Counted from the stretch's first letter, positions 16,541 through 24,767 are shown. The stretch is 64,000 nt of DNA from Microbacterium sp. USTB-Y (GCF_023703415.1 NZ_JAGMTU010000003.1:62001-126000), one strand, 5' to 3'. The notes: generated by a model not told the origin, from the sequence alone. Program-made: numbers and translations.

Positions 16541-17794
16541 TCAGGCCATCGCCGCGGCGGCGGCCTCGTCCTCGGTCGTCGCGACGAGCTGTCCGCAGGC
16601 GCCGTCGATCTCCTTGCCGCGGGTGTCGCGGAGGGTCGTCGGGATGCCGGCGTCGTTCAGACGGCGGACGAACTCGTCCTGCACGTCCTTCTCCGACGCG
16701 GTCCAGATGGATCCCGGAGTCGGGTTCAGCGGGATCGGGTTCACGTGCACCCAGCCGCGACCGCGGGCGTTGAGCTTCTCCGCGAGCAGGTCCGCACGCC
16801 ACGGGTGGTCGTTCATGTCCTTGATCAGCGCGTACTCGATCGAGACGCGACGGCCCGTCTTCTCGAAGTAGCCGCGGGCGGCGTCGAGCGCCTCGTCGAC
16901 CTTCCACCGGGAGTTCACCGGGATGAGCTCATCGCGGAGCTGATCGTCGGGGGCGTGCAGCGACAGCGCGAACGTGACCGGGATGTCCTCGTCGGCGAGC
17001 TTGTTGATCGCCGGGACCAGGCCCACGGTGGAGACGGTGATGCCCCGGGCGCTCATGCCGAGCCCCTCGGGCTGGGGCGCGATCATGACGCGCACCGCAT
17101 CCATCACACGCTTGTAGTTGGCGAGCGGCTCACCCATCCCCATGAACACGATGTTCGAGACGCGCTCCATCGAGTGGTCGTCGGCCTTCTTGCCGCCGAG
17201 CCCGCCTTCGGCGATGAGGCGGTTCGCGCGCACGATCTGCTCCACGATCTCCGCCGTCGACATGTTGCGCGTGAGCCCCGCCTGGCCGGTGGCGCAGAAC
17301 GGGCAGTTCATGCCGCAGCCGGCCTGGCTCGACACGCACAGCGTGATCCGGCCCGGGTAGCGCATGAGCACGGACTCCACGAGCGCGCCGTCGTGCAGGC
17401 GCCACAGGAACTTGATCGTGTCGCCGCGGTCGGTCTCCAGGCGCCGCACCTCGGTGAGCAGCGGCGGCAGCATCCCGGCCACCAGCTCGTCGCGCTGACC
17501 CGCCGGCAGATCCGTCATGTGGGCGGGATCCGACGTGTAGTGCGTGAAGTAGTGCGTCGCGAGCTGCTTGGCGCGGAAGCCCGGCAGACCCAGCTCCTTG
17601 ACCTTCTCGACGCGCTCGGTGGGCGTGAGGTCGGCGAGGTGCACCGGGGGCTTCCCCCGCTTGGGACTGGCGAACTGCAGGAGCGGACGCCCCTCGGCGT
17701 CCTTCTTCTGCGTCCAGCCTTCGGTGGCGGGGCGCACCTGGGCGGCGCGCTTCGTGGGCGCGCCGGAGCGGGCGGACGCAGGAGTCTCGGACAT
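16541..17794 (-). CDS. rlmN: 23S rRNA (adenine2503-C2)-methyltransferase
   Basis: A 417-residue radical-SAM methylase that methylates A2503 of 23S rRNA and A37 of some tRNAs. CGMNCPFC is the CxxxCxxC iron-sulfur motif, [11 protein letters not shown] the GEP SAM-binding segment, and DGACGQL near the end carries the C-terminal mechanistic Cys. The N-terminal ~40 residues (Thr/Ala/Lys-rich) extend beyond the usual core. The ATG at 17794 has TACCCT 7 bases upstream and no Shine-Dalgarno (leaderless). It is divergent from the L7/L12-like gene over 75 bases, so the two share a promoter region. Confidence 0.95.
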   Translation of the reverse strand: MSETPASARSGAPTKRAAQVRPATEGWTQKKDAEGRPLLQFASPKRGKPPVHLADLTPTERVEKVKELGLPGFRAKQLATHYFTHYTSDPAHMTDLPAGQRDELVAGMLPPLLTEVRRLETDRGDTIKFLWRLHDGALVESVLMRYPGRITLCVSSQAGCGMNCPFCATGQAGLTRNMSTAEIVEQIVRANRLIAEGGLGGKKADDHSMERVSNIVFMGMGEPLANYKRVMDAVRVMIAPQPEGLGMSARGITVSTVGLVPAINKLADEDIPVTFALSLHAPDDQLRDELIPVNSRWKVDEALDAARGYFEKTGRRVSIEYALIKDMNDHPWRADLLAEKLNARGRGWVHVNPIPLNPTPGSIWTASEKDVQDEFVRRLNDAGIPTTLRDTRGKEIDGACGQLVATTEDEAAAAAMA

Positions 17795-17869
17795 GTCTTC
17801 CAGGGTAGGGCCTGCAAGGTGCGAAGGCGCTGGGCGCGGCCCGGCGGATCCGCGCCGTACGCTGGCGGC

Positions 17870-18445
17870 ATGCCCCTGTGGATCTGGATCCTCCTCGTCG
17901 CCGTCATCGTCATCCTGTTCGTCGTGATCGCCGTGACGCTGCGGGCGATCCGGCCGAAGGCGCCGGAGCCGCTCGGGACCGCCCTCGCGACGCCGACGTC
18001 CGCGCCCGCCGACCCCGCCGCCCCGTCGCGTCGCCGACCGCAGTCCGCGGATCCCGGGCCGCTCACCCCGGCCGTGATCGCCGAGATCGACGCGCTCGTC
18101 GCCGGCGAGCAGAAGATCTCCGCCATCAAGGTGCTGCGCGAGCACTCCGGCCTCTCGCTGCGCGAGGCGAAGGACCAGATCGACGCGTGGGTGCCGTCCG
18201 CATCCGGCGCGGTGGAGGCGCCGCCCGTCTCCCTCGAGCGCTCCGGTCGACGCCCGGCGGGAGCGCCGCCCTACATCGGCGGGCTCACCGCGGCCGACGC
18301 CGTCGCGCAGCTCTCCGCGGAGGTGCGCGCGGAGATCGGCCGGCTCATCGCCGCCGATCAGAAGATCGCGGCGATCAAGCTGCTGCGCGAGGAGACCGGG
18401 CTCGGCCTCAAGGACTCGAAGGACGCCGTCGAGTCCTGGCGCTGA
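17870..18445 (+). CDS. Membrane-anchored protein with two ribosomal L7/L12 C-terminal-like domains
   Basis: A 191-residue protein: one N-terminal membrane helix ([20 protein letters not shown]), a Pro/Ala linker, then two copies of an ~40-residue helical unit at about residues 62-103 and 147-190. The repeats share a [20 protein letters not shown] / [20 protein letters not shown] pattern, which is the ribosomal L7/L12 C-terminal-like signature. Such proteins occur widely in actinobacteria without known function. TACGCT lies 6 bases before the ATG (leaderless). Confidence 0.75.
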   Translation: MPLWIWILLVAVIVILFVVIAVTLRAIRPKAPEPLGTALATPTSAPADPAAPSRRRPQSADPGPLTPAVIAEIDALVAGEQKISAIKVLREHSGLSLREAKDQIDAWVPSASGAVEAPPVSLERSGRRPAGAPPYIGGLTAADAVAQLSAEVRAEIGRLIAADQKIAAIKLLREETGLGLKDSKDAVESWR

Positions 18446-18513
18446 GCGGCCAGTCCGCCCCGGATCCCCGAGCCTCGACGGGTTCCCGCCCGCTCAGCGG
18501 ACTCAGATCCGGC

Positions 18514-18527
18514 AATGGTATACCATT
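18514..18527. promoter_or_regulatory. Perfect 14-base palindrome at the ankyrin-gene promoter
   Basis: AATGGTATACCATT is fully self-complementary and ends 3 bases before the ATG at 18531. TATACC within it could be the -10 box of a leaderless mRNA, so a bound protein would block transcription directly. AT-rich in an otherwise GC-rich region. Confidence 0.55.
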
Positions 18528-18530
18528 CCT

Positions 18531-19298
18531 ATGCCCTTCCCCGTATCTTCACGCGCACGCGCCGCCGGCGTGCTCGCGGGACTCGGCGTGGCCGCGCTGC
18601 TGATGTCCGGCTGCACCGCGAGCACGATCGAGGCCGTCGCCCTCCCGACCGTGACCGCCACCCCGCCGCAGACCGCGCCCGCCCCCTCACAGAGAACCGA
18701 GGCTGAGATGACCGCCCTGAACTCCCGCCTGTTCGACGCCGCATCCGCCGGGGACGCCGATGCGGTCCGGACCGCGATCGCCGAGGGCGCCGACCTCGAA
18801 GCCCGTGGAGCAGGCGGGATGACCGCCCTGATCGCCGCCACCAAGGGCAACCGGATCGACGCCGCCCTCGCCCTCATCGACGCCGGGGCCGACGTGAACG
18901 CCAAGGACGACATCGTGGACTCGGCCTACCTCTACGCCGGGGCGCGCGGCCACGACGAGATCCTCCGGGCGACCCTCGATCACGGCGCCGACCTCCGCAG
19001 CACGAACCGGTTCGGCGGCACGGCCCTGATCCCCGCGTCCGAGCGCGGCCACCTCGGCACCGTGAAGATCCTGCTCGCCGCGGGCGTGGATCCCAATCAC
19101 GTCAACAACCTGAACTGGACCGCGCTGCACGAGGCGATCGTGCTCGGCGACGGCTCGCAGACGTACGTCGACATCGTGCGCACCCTCATCGCCGGCGGGG
19201 CCGACGTCGCCATCCGCGACGGTGACGGCGTGCTGCCGCGCGAGCTCGCGGTCGCGCGGGGCTACCGCGACATCGTGGCCGCGATCGACAAGGCCTGA
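18531..19298 (+). CDS. Ankyrin-repeat lipoprotein
   Basis: A 255-residue protein with a lipoprotein signal peptide ending in LMSGC (Cys about residue 27), so it is anchored on the outer face of the membrane. A short Pro/Ala linker is followed by about five ankyrin repeats (for example DLEARGAGGMTALIAATKGN and HVNNLNWTALHEAIVLG). Ankyrin repeats bind other proteins; bacterial secreted forms often inhibit or protect against neighbours' enzymes such as catalase or toxins, but the partner here is unknown. It stands alone, preceded by a perfect palindrome and followed by two family D inverted repeats. Confidence 0.85.
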   Translation: MPFPVSSRARAAGVLAGLGVAALLMSGCTASTIEAVALPTVTATPPQTAPAPSQRTEAEMTALNSRLFDAASAGDADAVRTAIAEGADLEARGAGGMTALIAATKGNRIDAALALIDAGADVNAKDDIVDSAYLYAGARGHDEILRATLDHGADLRSTNRFGGTALIPASERGHLGTVKILLAAGVDPNHVNNLNWTALHEAIVLGDGSQTYVDIVRTLIAGGADVAIRDGDGVLPRELAVARGYRDIVAAIDKA

Positions 19299-19310
19299 GC
19301 CCGACCCCGG

Positions 19311-19393
19311 GCGCAGAACTCAGGCTGAATCCGCCGACGCACGCACGGCAGGGCCGTTCCACCCGGAACACGAACGTCCAGCCTGAGTTGCGC
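19311..19393. repeat. Inverted repeat, family D, copy 2
   Basis: Left end GCGCAGAACTCAGGCTG and right end CAGCCTGAGTTGCGC around a ~50-base core, 12 bases after the ankyrin gene stop. Confidence 0.8.
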
Positions 19394-19473
19394 GGAGCGG
19401 ATCCGCGCAACAGTCGCAATGCGGGGCCCCGCCCGGAGTGCGTGCCCCACAAGGGCTCCTCGACGAGCTCCGA

Positions 19474-19553
19474 CGCAACTCAGGCCAGGCGGGCAAGGAT
19501 GGCCCCGATCCCGTCGTAGTCGGGCTGGATCCGACAATCCAGCCTGAGTTGCG
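19474..19553. repeat. Inverted repeat, family D, copy 3
   Basis: Ends GCAACTCAGGC and GCCTGAGTTGC enclose a core that itself contains a hairpin (GGCTGGAT / ATCCAGCC, 19523-19544). It lies 89 bases beyond the stop of the leftward SDR gene. Confidence 0.8.
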
Positions 19554-19642
19554 CGGCCGTGGGCGCCCAGACCCGACCCGGGCCGCCCGCTCGGTCCGGG
19601 AAACCCCGGAACCGCTCGCTCCAGGAAGGCCCGCGCCGCCGC

Positions 19643-20485
19643 TCAGTCCAGGAAGATGTCCGGGAACAGCTGGTCGTCGGGGGTGCCGGGCACGGCGGCG
19701 TAGCCGGAGAAGTCGGTGACCCCGGCCGCCTCGAGCACGTCCTCGACGATGAGCGTCTGACCGGTGTACTCACGGGCCGGCTGCGTCAGCACCGCATAGG
19801 CGGCGTCGGCATACACCTCGGGGGTGCGGCTGACCTTCATCATGCGGTCGCCGCCGAGCGCGAACTGCACCGCGGCGGTCGCGATGGTCGTGCGGGGCCA
19901 GAGCGTGTTGGCCGCGATGCCGTCCTTCGCGAACTCGGCCGCGAGACCGAGGGTCGCCATCGTCATCCCGTACTTCGCGAGCGTGTACCCCGTGTGCGCA
20001 CCGAGCCACCGCGGCGTGATGTTCAGCGGCGGCGACAGCGACAGGATGTGCGGGTTCGGGGCGTCCTTCAGTACGGGGACCGCCGCGCGGGACAGCATGA
20101 ACGTGCCGCGCACGTTGACGTCCTGCATGAGGTCGTACTTCTTGGCCGCGAGGTCGAGGGATCCCGACAGGTCGATCACGCTCGCGTTGTTGATGACGAT
20201 GTCGATGCCCCCGAACTCGCCCTGCGTCTTCAGGACGGCGTCGATCACGCTCTCGTCGTCGCGCACGTCTCCGACGATCGGCAGCGCCTGACCGCCCGCC
20301 GCGCGGATCTGCTCCGCCGCCGAGTGCACGGTGCCCTCGAGCTTCGGATGCGGGGTGTCGGTCTTCGCGAGCAGGGCGATGTTGGCTCCGTCGGCCGCCG
20401 CACGCAGGGCGATCGCGAGGCCGATGCCGCGGCTGCCGCCGGACATCAGGATGGTCTTGCCGGCGAGGGGCTTGTTCTCGGTCAT
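19643..20485 (-). CDS. SDR-family oxidoreductase, HSDL2-like
   Basis: A 280-residue short-chain dehydrogenase. GGSRGIGLA is the cofactor loop, INNASVIDL the central strand, SLSPPLNI replaces the usual Ser motif, and YTLAKYGM holds the catalytic Tyr and Lys. The SPPLNI and TLWPRTTIATAA blocks are characteristic of the HSDL2 / citronellol-dehydrogenase-like group, which acts on hydrophobic alcohols or acyl chains; the substrate is unknown. GAGGA precedes the ATG. It follows the HSD10-like SDR gene, separated by a family F inverted repeat. Confidence 0.83.
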   Translation of the reverse strand: MTENKPLAGKTILMSGGSRGIGLAIALRAAADGANIALLAKTDTPHPKLEGTVHSAAEQIRAAGGQALPIVGDVRDDESVIDAVLKTQGEFGGIDIVINNASVIDLSGSLDLAAKKYDLMQDVNVRGTFMLSRAAVPVLKDAPNPHILSLSPPLNITPRWLGAHTGYTLAKYGMTMATLGLAAEFAKDGIAANTLWPRTTIATAAVQFALGGDRMMKVSRTPEVYADAAYAVLTQPAREYTGQTLIVEDVLEAAGVTDFSGYAAVPGTPDDQLFPDIFLD

Positions 20486-20528
20486 GTGGTCCTCAGGTCT
20501 CTCAGGTCTCTGGAGGGCTGTCAGTGCT

Positions 20529-20590
20529 GTTCCGGTCGCAGGAGATGTCGTTCTGAGCGCGGGGAAGCGACATCTTCTGCGACGGGAGCG
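20529..20590. repeat. Inverted repeat, family F, copy 2
   Basis: Arms of ~22 bases (20529-20550 and 20568-20590) sharing GTCGCAGGAGATGTCG with few mismatches. It starts 16 bases 3' of the upstream SDR gene and lies between it and the next gene of the same strand. Confidence 0.75.
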
Positions 20591-20606
20591 AGGAGACGGG
20601 ATCCGG

Positions 20607-21368
20607 TCAGCGCGGCGCCATCCGGATCGCGCCGTCGAGACGGATCGTCTCGCCGTTCAGGTATCCGTTCTCGACGATCTGCTGCACCAGCGCGGCGTAC
20701 TCGTCCGGGCGGCCGAGGCGGGCCGGGTACGGCACCTGCTCGCCGAGGGAGTCCTGGGCGGCCTGCGGCAGGCCCGCGAGCATCGGGGTCTCCATGATGC
20801 CGGGGGCGATCGTGCACACCCGGATGCCGTAGCGGGCGAGCTCGCGGGCGATCGGCAGCGTCATCGCGTGCACGCCGCCCTTCGAGGCGGAGTAGGCGGG
20901 CTGGCCGATCTGTCCGTCGAACGCGGCGACGCTCGCCGTGTTCACGATGACGCCGCGATCGCCGCCGTCCGCGGGCTCGTTCTTCGCGATGACGGCCGAG
21001 GCCTGCGAGATCACGTTGAACGTGCCGACGAGGTTGATCCGGATGATGCGCTCGAACGCGGCGAGGTCGGCGGGGTTGCCGTCGCGGTCGAGCACCTTCG
21101 CGGGCGGCGCGATGCCCGCGCAGTTCACGACGATGCGCAGCGGAGCCGCGGCCTGGGCCGCGGCGACGGCGGCGGCGACCTCCTCGGCGCTGGTCACGTC
21201 GGCCGGTGCGAAGACCCCGCCCAGCTCGGCCGCGATCGCGGCGCCCTGCGACGAGGGGAGGTCGATGATCGTGACGGTCGCGCCGGCGGCCGCGAGGCGG
21301 CGGGCGGTGGCGAGGCCGAGCCCCGAGGCGCCACCTGTGACGAGAGCTCCGGATCCTGCGATCTGCAT
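20607..21368 (-). CDS. 3-hydroxyacyl-CoA dehydrogenase type II (HSD10-like SDR)
   Basis: A 253-residue short-chain dehydrogenase. [11 protein letters not shown] is the NAD loop, [12 protein letters not shown] the central strand, and [14 protein letters not shown] with YSASKGG the catalytic motifs. [17 protein letters not shown] and [12 protein letters not shown] are typical of the HSD10 / 2-methyl-3-hydroxybutyryl-CoA dehydrogenase group, which serves fatty acid and isoleucine degradation. The ATG at 21368 is chosen because GAAGGAGA precedes it. The upstream spacer has two operator-like palindromes. Isoleucine breakdown yields propionyl-CoA, which the prp genes of this window consume; a functional link is inference. 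Confidence 0.83.
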   Translation of the reverse strand: MQIAGSGALVTGGASGLGLATARRLAAAGATVTIIDLPSSQGAAIAAELGGVFAPADVTSAEEVAAAVAAAQAAAPLRIVVNCAGIAPPAKVLDRDGNPADLAAFERIIRINLVGTFNVISQASAVIAKNEPADGGDRGVIVNTASVAAFDGQIGQPAYSASKGGVHAMTLPIARELARYGIRVCTIAPGIMETPMLAGLPQAAQDSLGEQVPYPARLGRPDEYAALVQQIVENGYLNGETIRLDGAIRMAPR

Positions 21369-21392
21369 GGGCGTTCTCCTTCGAACCTGCAA

Positions 21393-21426
21393 CTGAGTCT
21401 CAGCTTACGTGAGTCTGCGTCTCACG
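21393..21426. promoter_or_regulatory. Two adjacent operator-like palindromes
   Basis: CTGAGTCTCAG (21393-21403, perfect) and CGTGAG-7-CTCACG (21408-21426), both built on GAGTC/GTGAG elements, 25-58 bases upstream of the HSD10-like SDR. They look like tandem sites for a TetR-type regulator; none is encoded adjacent. Confidence 0.5.
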
Positions 21427-21430
21427 CATA

Positions 21431-21460
21431 TCGAGGGAGGTCCGAGCCGACCTCCCTCGA
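21431..21460. terminator. Perfect 12-base-stem hairpin
   Basis: TCGAGGGAGGTC (21431-21442) pairs perfectly with GACCTCCCTCGA (21449-21460) around a 6-base loop. It lies 53 bases 3' of the small acidic gene and just upstream of the SDR promoter region, so it probably ends the upstream transcript. No T tract. Confidence 0.65.
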
Positions 21461-21512
21461 CAGCGAGCCTACGGCTCCGCGCCCTTCTCCGCCCGCCTCC
21501 GGTCAGGCGGTC

Positions 21513-21695
21513 TCAGCGCTCCTGCGTATCGCGCTCCGCAGCGATCCGGTCGGCCTCCGCACTCTCGATGAGGTCCTCGTTGAGGTCGGGGTCGAGCTTC
21601 TCGTCGCCGTCGGGATCCTCCACGAGCGGGGAATCCGCGTTCTCCGGGTCCTCCGGGTCCTCCGGGATCAACGGCATCGCGGGGTTGTTCGTCAT
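21513..21695 (-). CDS. Small acidic protein of unknown function
   Basis: A 60-residue, very acidic, Pro/Asp/Glu-rich peptide (for example PEDPEDPENADSP and EDPDGDEKLDPDLNEDL) with no hydrophobic core, so probably disordered. GAAGGAGTGAGACC before the ATG is a good ribosome binding site, which supports it as a real gene. It lies in a run of small genes with stress-protein character. Confidence 0.65.
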   Translation of the reverse strand: MTNNPAMPLIPEDPEDPENADSPLVEDPDGDEKLDPDLNEDLIESAEADRIAAERDTQER

Positions 21696-21779
21696 GGTCT
21701 CACTCCTTCGTTGTTACGGGGCGGGAGCGACTGCTCTCCGCCTCTGCGATGGTCCGCGCGCGGCCGGCGGCCGGACGCA

Positions 21780-22040
21780 TCAGTGGTCGCGCAGCAGATG
21801 GATGAGCTCCTGCTTCCTCTTGCCGGAGTAGCCGTGCAGGCCGAGCTCCTTCGCGCGGTGGCGCAGCTCGTCCACGGTCCAGTCGTCGTAGGAGCCGGAT
21901 TCACCGCCGCGCCGGCCGACCGCGCTGCGCCCTTCCTTCGCCGCCGCGTTCGAGATGCGCGCGGCCTTCTGCTTCGAGTTCCCCTCGTCGCGCAGCTTCT
22001 CGTAGAGCTCGGGATCCTTCAGCTCCGGCTGACCGGGCAT
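21780..22040 (-). CDS. Small protein with Rho N-terminal/SAP-like C terminus
   Basis: An 86-residue protein. The N-terminal half (PELYEKLRDEGNSKQKAARISNAAA) is a charged helical segment as in plasmid-stabilisation/KGG-like stress proteins. The C-terminal ~35 residues, WTVDELRHRAKELGLHGYSG followed by KRKQELIHLLRDH, match the Rho-N/SAP-like nucleic-acid-binding fold. GAAGGAGG precedes the ATG. The target, DNA or RNA, is unknown. Likely part of a general-stress regulon given its neighbours (inference). Confidence 0.75.
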   Translation of the reverse strand: MPGQPELKDPELYEKLRDEGNSKQKAARISNAAAKEGRSAVGRRGGESGSYDDWTVDELRHRAKELGLHGYSGKRKQELIHLLRDH

Positions 22041-22199
22041 GTCGTCCTCCTTCGTCGCGGTGCGGACGCTCCTCGTGATGCGGCCGCTCGTGCGCGCCAC
22101 CCTACGAATCGGCCTCGCCCTCGACCACGGGGTTGACAAAGACCCGATTCGCATCCCGGCGCGCCGCGCGCTCGCGTGCCCGCGCCCCGCACCCGCGTG

Positions 22200-22535
22200 C
22201 TAGACGCGACCGCCGTCGTCGATCTGCATCTCGTCGACCTGGGTCGGCTCGGGGATGAGCCGAAGCCCCGCGGGCGTGTTCGCCAGCTGGCTGAGCGCTT
22301 CGACCCAGAGCCGGTTGAGAGGCGGACGACGGCCGCCGTGATAGGTGAAGACCATGGTGCTGCCGGGGTGGATCCAGACCGCCGTGCGCCCGTGCCCGAC
22401 GCTCGGGTCGTCCTTCCAGGTGAAATAGAAGGGCTCACCTCGACGGAGCTTGTTGGCGACCACCATCTGCACGTGGGCCAGCGCACGGTCGTCCAGATCC
22501 GCATGCGTCTGGCCCTCATAGGTGAATCTGCCCAT
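22200..22535 (-). CDS. DUF7882-type small protein (often mislabelled ATP-dependent DNA ligase)
   Basis: A 111-residue protein beginning MGRFTYEGQTHADLDDRALAH, with KLRRGEPFYFTWKDD and GRTAVWIHPGSTMVF blocks. This family is common in Microbacteriaceae; the DNA-ligase label it often carries has no catalytic basis, as no KxDG motif is present. It is divergent from a paralogue at 22701. I chose the ATG at 22535 by alignment with that paralogue; an in-frame GTG lies 9 bases upstream. Function unknown. Confidence 0.72.
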   Translation of the reverse strand: MGRFTYEGQTHADLDDRALAHVQMVVANKLRRGEPFYFTWKDDPSVGHGRTAVWIHPGSTMVFTYHGGRRPPLNRLWVEALSQLANTPAGLRLIPEPTQVDEMQIDDGGRV

Positions 22536-22700
22536 ATCGTTCACAGCCTCCTCGGCTCTTGCCCGCGTATCGTCCGTCCCCGAGAACCATCATCGCCCGC
22601 GCCGGAGCACGATGGCAGCCCCTCGACGGAGAGGATGCGGCCGTGGTACTCGTACGGAGCGTGAAAGCGGATGCGACGGAGCGAGATCGAGGAGGACCGG

Positions 22701-23045
22701 ATGGGAATCATCTATTACGGCGGGGCGGAGTCGCCGATCCACATCGAAGACGCGGTGCTCGCCCATCTCAAGATCGTGATCGCCACGAAACTGCGCCGCA
22801 ACGAGAGCTTCACCCTGTCCTTCCAGCACGGAAACGGCGAGCCGACGGGGCGGACCACGATCTGGCTGCATCCGGCGATCCCCCTGCGCTTCGTCTTCGA
22901 CGAGCCCGTGGCGCCCGAACTGGATCCCGGGCTCATCAAGGACCTCGCCAGCTCCGCCAACACCTCAGGGGGCATCGCGATCAAGCGCGAGCACATCCTG
23001 AGGGCGAGCGGCGGGACGTACGACCCGGAAGAACCGGGAGAGTGA
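22701..23045 (+). CDS. DUF7882-type small protein, paralogue
   Basis: A 114-residue paralogue of the divergent gene at 22535: MGIIYYGG..IHIEDAVLAHLKIVIATKLRRNESF and TTIWLHPAIPLRFVF match block by block. GAGGAGG stands 7 bases before the ATG, which rules out an earlier in-frame start. It is followed 10 bases later by another small gene with its own ribosome binding site, so they form a two-gene operon. Function unknown. Confidence 0.75.
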   Translation: MGIIYYGGAESPIHIEDAVLAHLKIVIATKLRRNESFTLSFQHGNGEPTGRTTIWLHPAIPLRFVFDEPVAPELDPGLIKDLASSANTSGGIAIKREHILRASGGTYDPEEPGE

Positions 23046-23055
23046 GGAGAACATC

Positions 23056-23274
23056 ATGGAACCCGAGATCCCTGTGCTGCCCGAGGTGCACCGGTGGTGG
23101 CCCCACCTGTCCGCGCGCTCCAAGCAGAAGCTCCAGGAGCAGGAGGACGGCCTCGTTCCCGACGACGTCCGCGAGGAGATCGAGCGGATCGTCGGCGGGA
23201 CGGTCGAGCCGACCGCACGGCTGAGCGACGGCGATCGCACCTTCATCCGCACCCAGCAGGAGATGGTCGACTAG
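23056..23274 (+). CDS. Small protein of unknown function
   Basis: A 72-residue, charged, helical protein (for example HLSARSKQKLQEQEDGLVPD and DVREEIERIVGG). GAGGAG precedes the ATG. It is the second gene after the DUF7882 paralogue. Its TAG stop shares the four bases CTAG (23271-23274) with the stop of the convergent FHA gene, so the two end without a spacer. Confidence 0.7.
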   Translation: MEPEIPVLPEVHRWWPHLSARSKQKLQEQEDGLVPDDVREEIERIVGGTVEPTARLSDGDRTFIRTQQEMVD

Positions 23275-23801
23275 CGCGCGGAATCGCGCTCCTCCGACGC
23301 GTTGCGCTGTCCGGCCTCCGCCTCATGCTCGGCGGCGTCTCTGGCCGCCTCGGATCGCTGCGGGTAGTCCGGGCGCTCCGGTTGCTCGCGCTGATCGGAG
23401 AACTCCCCGCCTTCGCGGCCGCCGAACGGGCGGCCGTGGTCCGCGTACTCGTCGCGCACGAAGACGAGCCGCCACGGCCCGAGCGTGAAGCGCGCGCCGG
23501 TGCGCAGCACCTCGACGTCCCGCCGCTCCTCCTCCGCCGACTTCTCGATGTTCGCGCTCGTCTCCCCCGGCCCGCGCATGTCGAGCTCGTACTCGTCCCG
23601 GGAATCGTGGCGGATGATCGCGTGCACCGGCTCCGTGTCGGGCAGGCGCAAACCCGCATCCCGGCCCGAGCCGATCGTGACCCCGTCGTCCGGGATGTCG
23701 AACACCAGCCGACTCTCCGCCGAGGCCACGAGCAGCCGCGGTCGTCCGGCGCCCCAGTCCGCGTGCGTCGTGGGCTCGGGATGTGCTTCCGTCTCGTTCA
23801 T
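23271..23801 (-). CDS. FHA-domain protein
   Basis: A 176-residue protein. Residues about 20-110 look like a forkhead-associated domain: RLVFDIPDDGVTIGSGRDAG (the G-S-G-R variant of the phosphothreonine loop), PVHAIIRHD (the S-x-x-H region appears as V-H) and a trailing beta structure. The C-terminal ~60 residues are charged and low in complexity. FHA domains bind pThr, so it may respond to a Ser/Thr kinase, but phosphopeptide residues are not fully canonical. AGGAAGGA precedes the ATG at 23801; a longer in-frame extension lacks support. Confidence 0.65.
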   Translation of the reverse strand: MNETEAHPEPTTHADWGAGRPRLLVASAESRLVFDIPDDGVTIGSGRDAGLRLPDTEPVHAIIRHDSRDEYELDMRGPGETSANIEKSAEEERRDVEVLRTGARFTLGPWRLVFVRDEYADHGRPFGGREGGEFSDQREQPERPDYPQRSEAARDAAEHEAEAGQRNASEERDSAR

Positions 23802-23841
23802 GACTCGGGTCCTTCCTGGGTTCCGTGGTGGATGCGATCGC

Positions 23842-24726
23842 TCAGAGATGGCGACCGCCCGTGACCGGGATGATGCCGCCGGAGACGTAAGATGCGTCCT
23901 CCGATGCGAGGAAGACATAGGCTCCCGCGAGCTCCGCCGGCTGTCCGGCGCGACCGAGCGGGGTGTCCTCGCCGAACACCGGGAGCTTGTCCGGCCAGCC
24001 CGTCGCGGGGATCAGGGGCGTCCAGATGGGGCCCGGTGCGACACCGTTGACGCGGATGCCGTGCGGGCCCTGCTGCTCGGCGAGCATCTGGACGAAGGCG
24101 ACGAGCGCCGCCTTCGTGAGCGCGTAGTCGAACAGCCCCGGCGACGGGTCGTAGCCCTGGATGGAGGTGGTCGCGATGATCGAGGATCCCGGACGCAGAT
24201 GCGGAAGCGCCTCCTGCGCGAGCCAGAACGGCGCATAGAGATTGGTGCGCATGACCCGGTCGAACTCCTCCGGCGGGATCTCGTCGATCTCGCCCCTGCT
24301 GCGCTGGTAGCCGGCGTTCAGGACGAGGATGTCGAGACCGTCGAGGCTCTCCGCGGCATCCGCGATCAGCTCCGCGCACTGATGCTCGTCCGTGAGGTCG
24401 CCCGGGAGCAGCACCGCGCTCTTGCCCGCCTGGCGGATCCACCCCGCGGTCTCCTCCGCATCGGCCTGCTCCTCCGGCAGATAGCTGAGGGCGACGTCCG
24501 CCCCCTCGCGGGCGAACGCGATCGCGACCGCCCGCCCGATCCCGGAGTCGCCGCCCGTGATCAGCGCATGCCTGCCAGGCAGGCGGCCGGAGCCGCGATA
24601 GCTCTCCTCGCCGTGATCGGGACGGGGTTCCGTCTCCTGCAGCAACCCGGGCTGGTCGTTGTGCGGATCCGGCGGATCGTGCAGCGGGCGATACTTCGTG
24701 CGTGGGTCGGTCATGCTGTAGCTCAT
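23842..24726 (-). CDS. SDR-family general-stress oxidoreductase (GSP39-like)
   Basis: A 294-residue short-chain dehydrogenase of the GSP39/YhdF/YhxC type, which carries a ~45-residue N-terminal extension (YRPLHDPPDPHNDQPGL..) before the Rossmann fold. ITGGDSGIGRAVAIAFAREGADV is the cofactor loop, LNAGYQRSR the strand 4 motif, TTSIQGYDPS the Ser, and YALTKAAL the Tyr/Lys. These enzymes are part of the SigB-type stress regulon in Bacillus. The ATG at 24726 has TAGCGT 7 bases upstream; an in-frame GTG at 24735 lies too close to that box. Confidence 0.85.
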   Translation of the reverse strand: MSYSMTDPRTKYRPLHDPPDPHNDQPGLLQETEPRPDHGEESYRGSGRLPGRHALITGGDSGIGRAVAIAFAREGADVALSYLPEEQADAEETAGWIRQAGKSAVLLPGDLTDEHQCAELIADAAESLDGLDILVLNAGYQRSRGEIDEIPPEEFDRVMRTNLYAPFWLAQEALPHLRPGSSIIATTSIQGYDPSPGLFDYALTKAALVAFVQMLAEQQGPHGIRVNGVAPGPIWTPLIPATGWPDKLPVFGEDTPLGRAGQPAELAGAYVFLASEDASYVSGGIIPVTGGRHL

Positions 24727-24767
24727 GCCGGGCACGCTAGACAGGGCTCGCCGCCGTCACGAGGGGC

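Larger units (their letters stand above)
19299..19642. other. 344-base non-coding spacer with two family D repeats
   Basis: Between the convergent ankyrin and SDR genes. It holds two family D inverted repeats (19311-19393 and 19474-19553) and no credible gene; short frames here lack start signals. Between and after the repeats I see nothing else recognisable. Confidence 0.7.

Noticed and set aside
22134..22160. TTGACA at 22134 as a promoter
   Set aside because: No -10-like sequence follows at 16-18 bases (CCGGCG), and it points towards the 3' end of the convergent DUF7882 gene.
22200..22535. ATP-dependent DNA ligase
   Set aside because: Small proteins of this family often carry that label, but no KxDG active site or OB domain is present and the length is only 111 residues.
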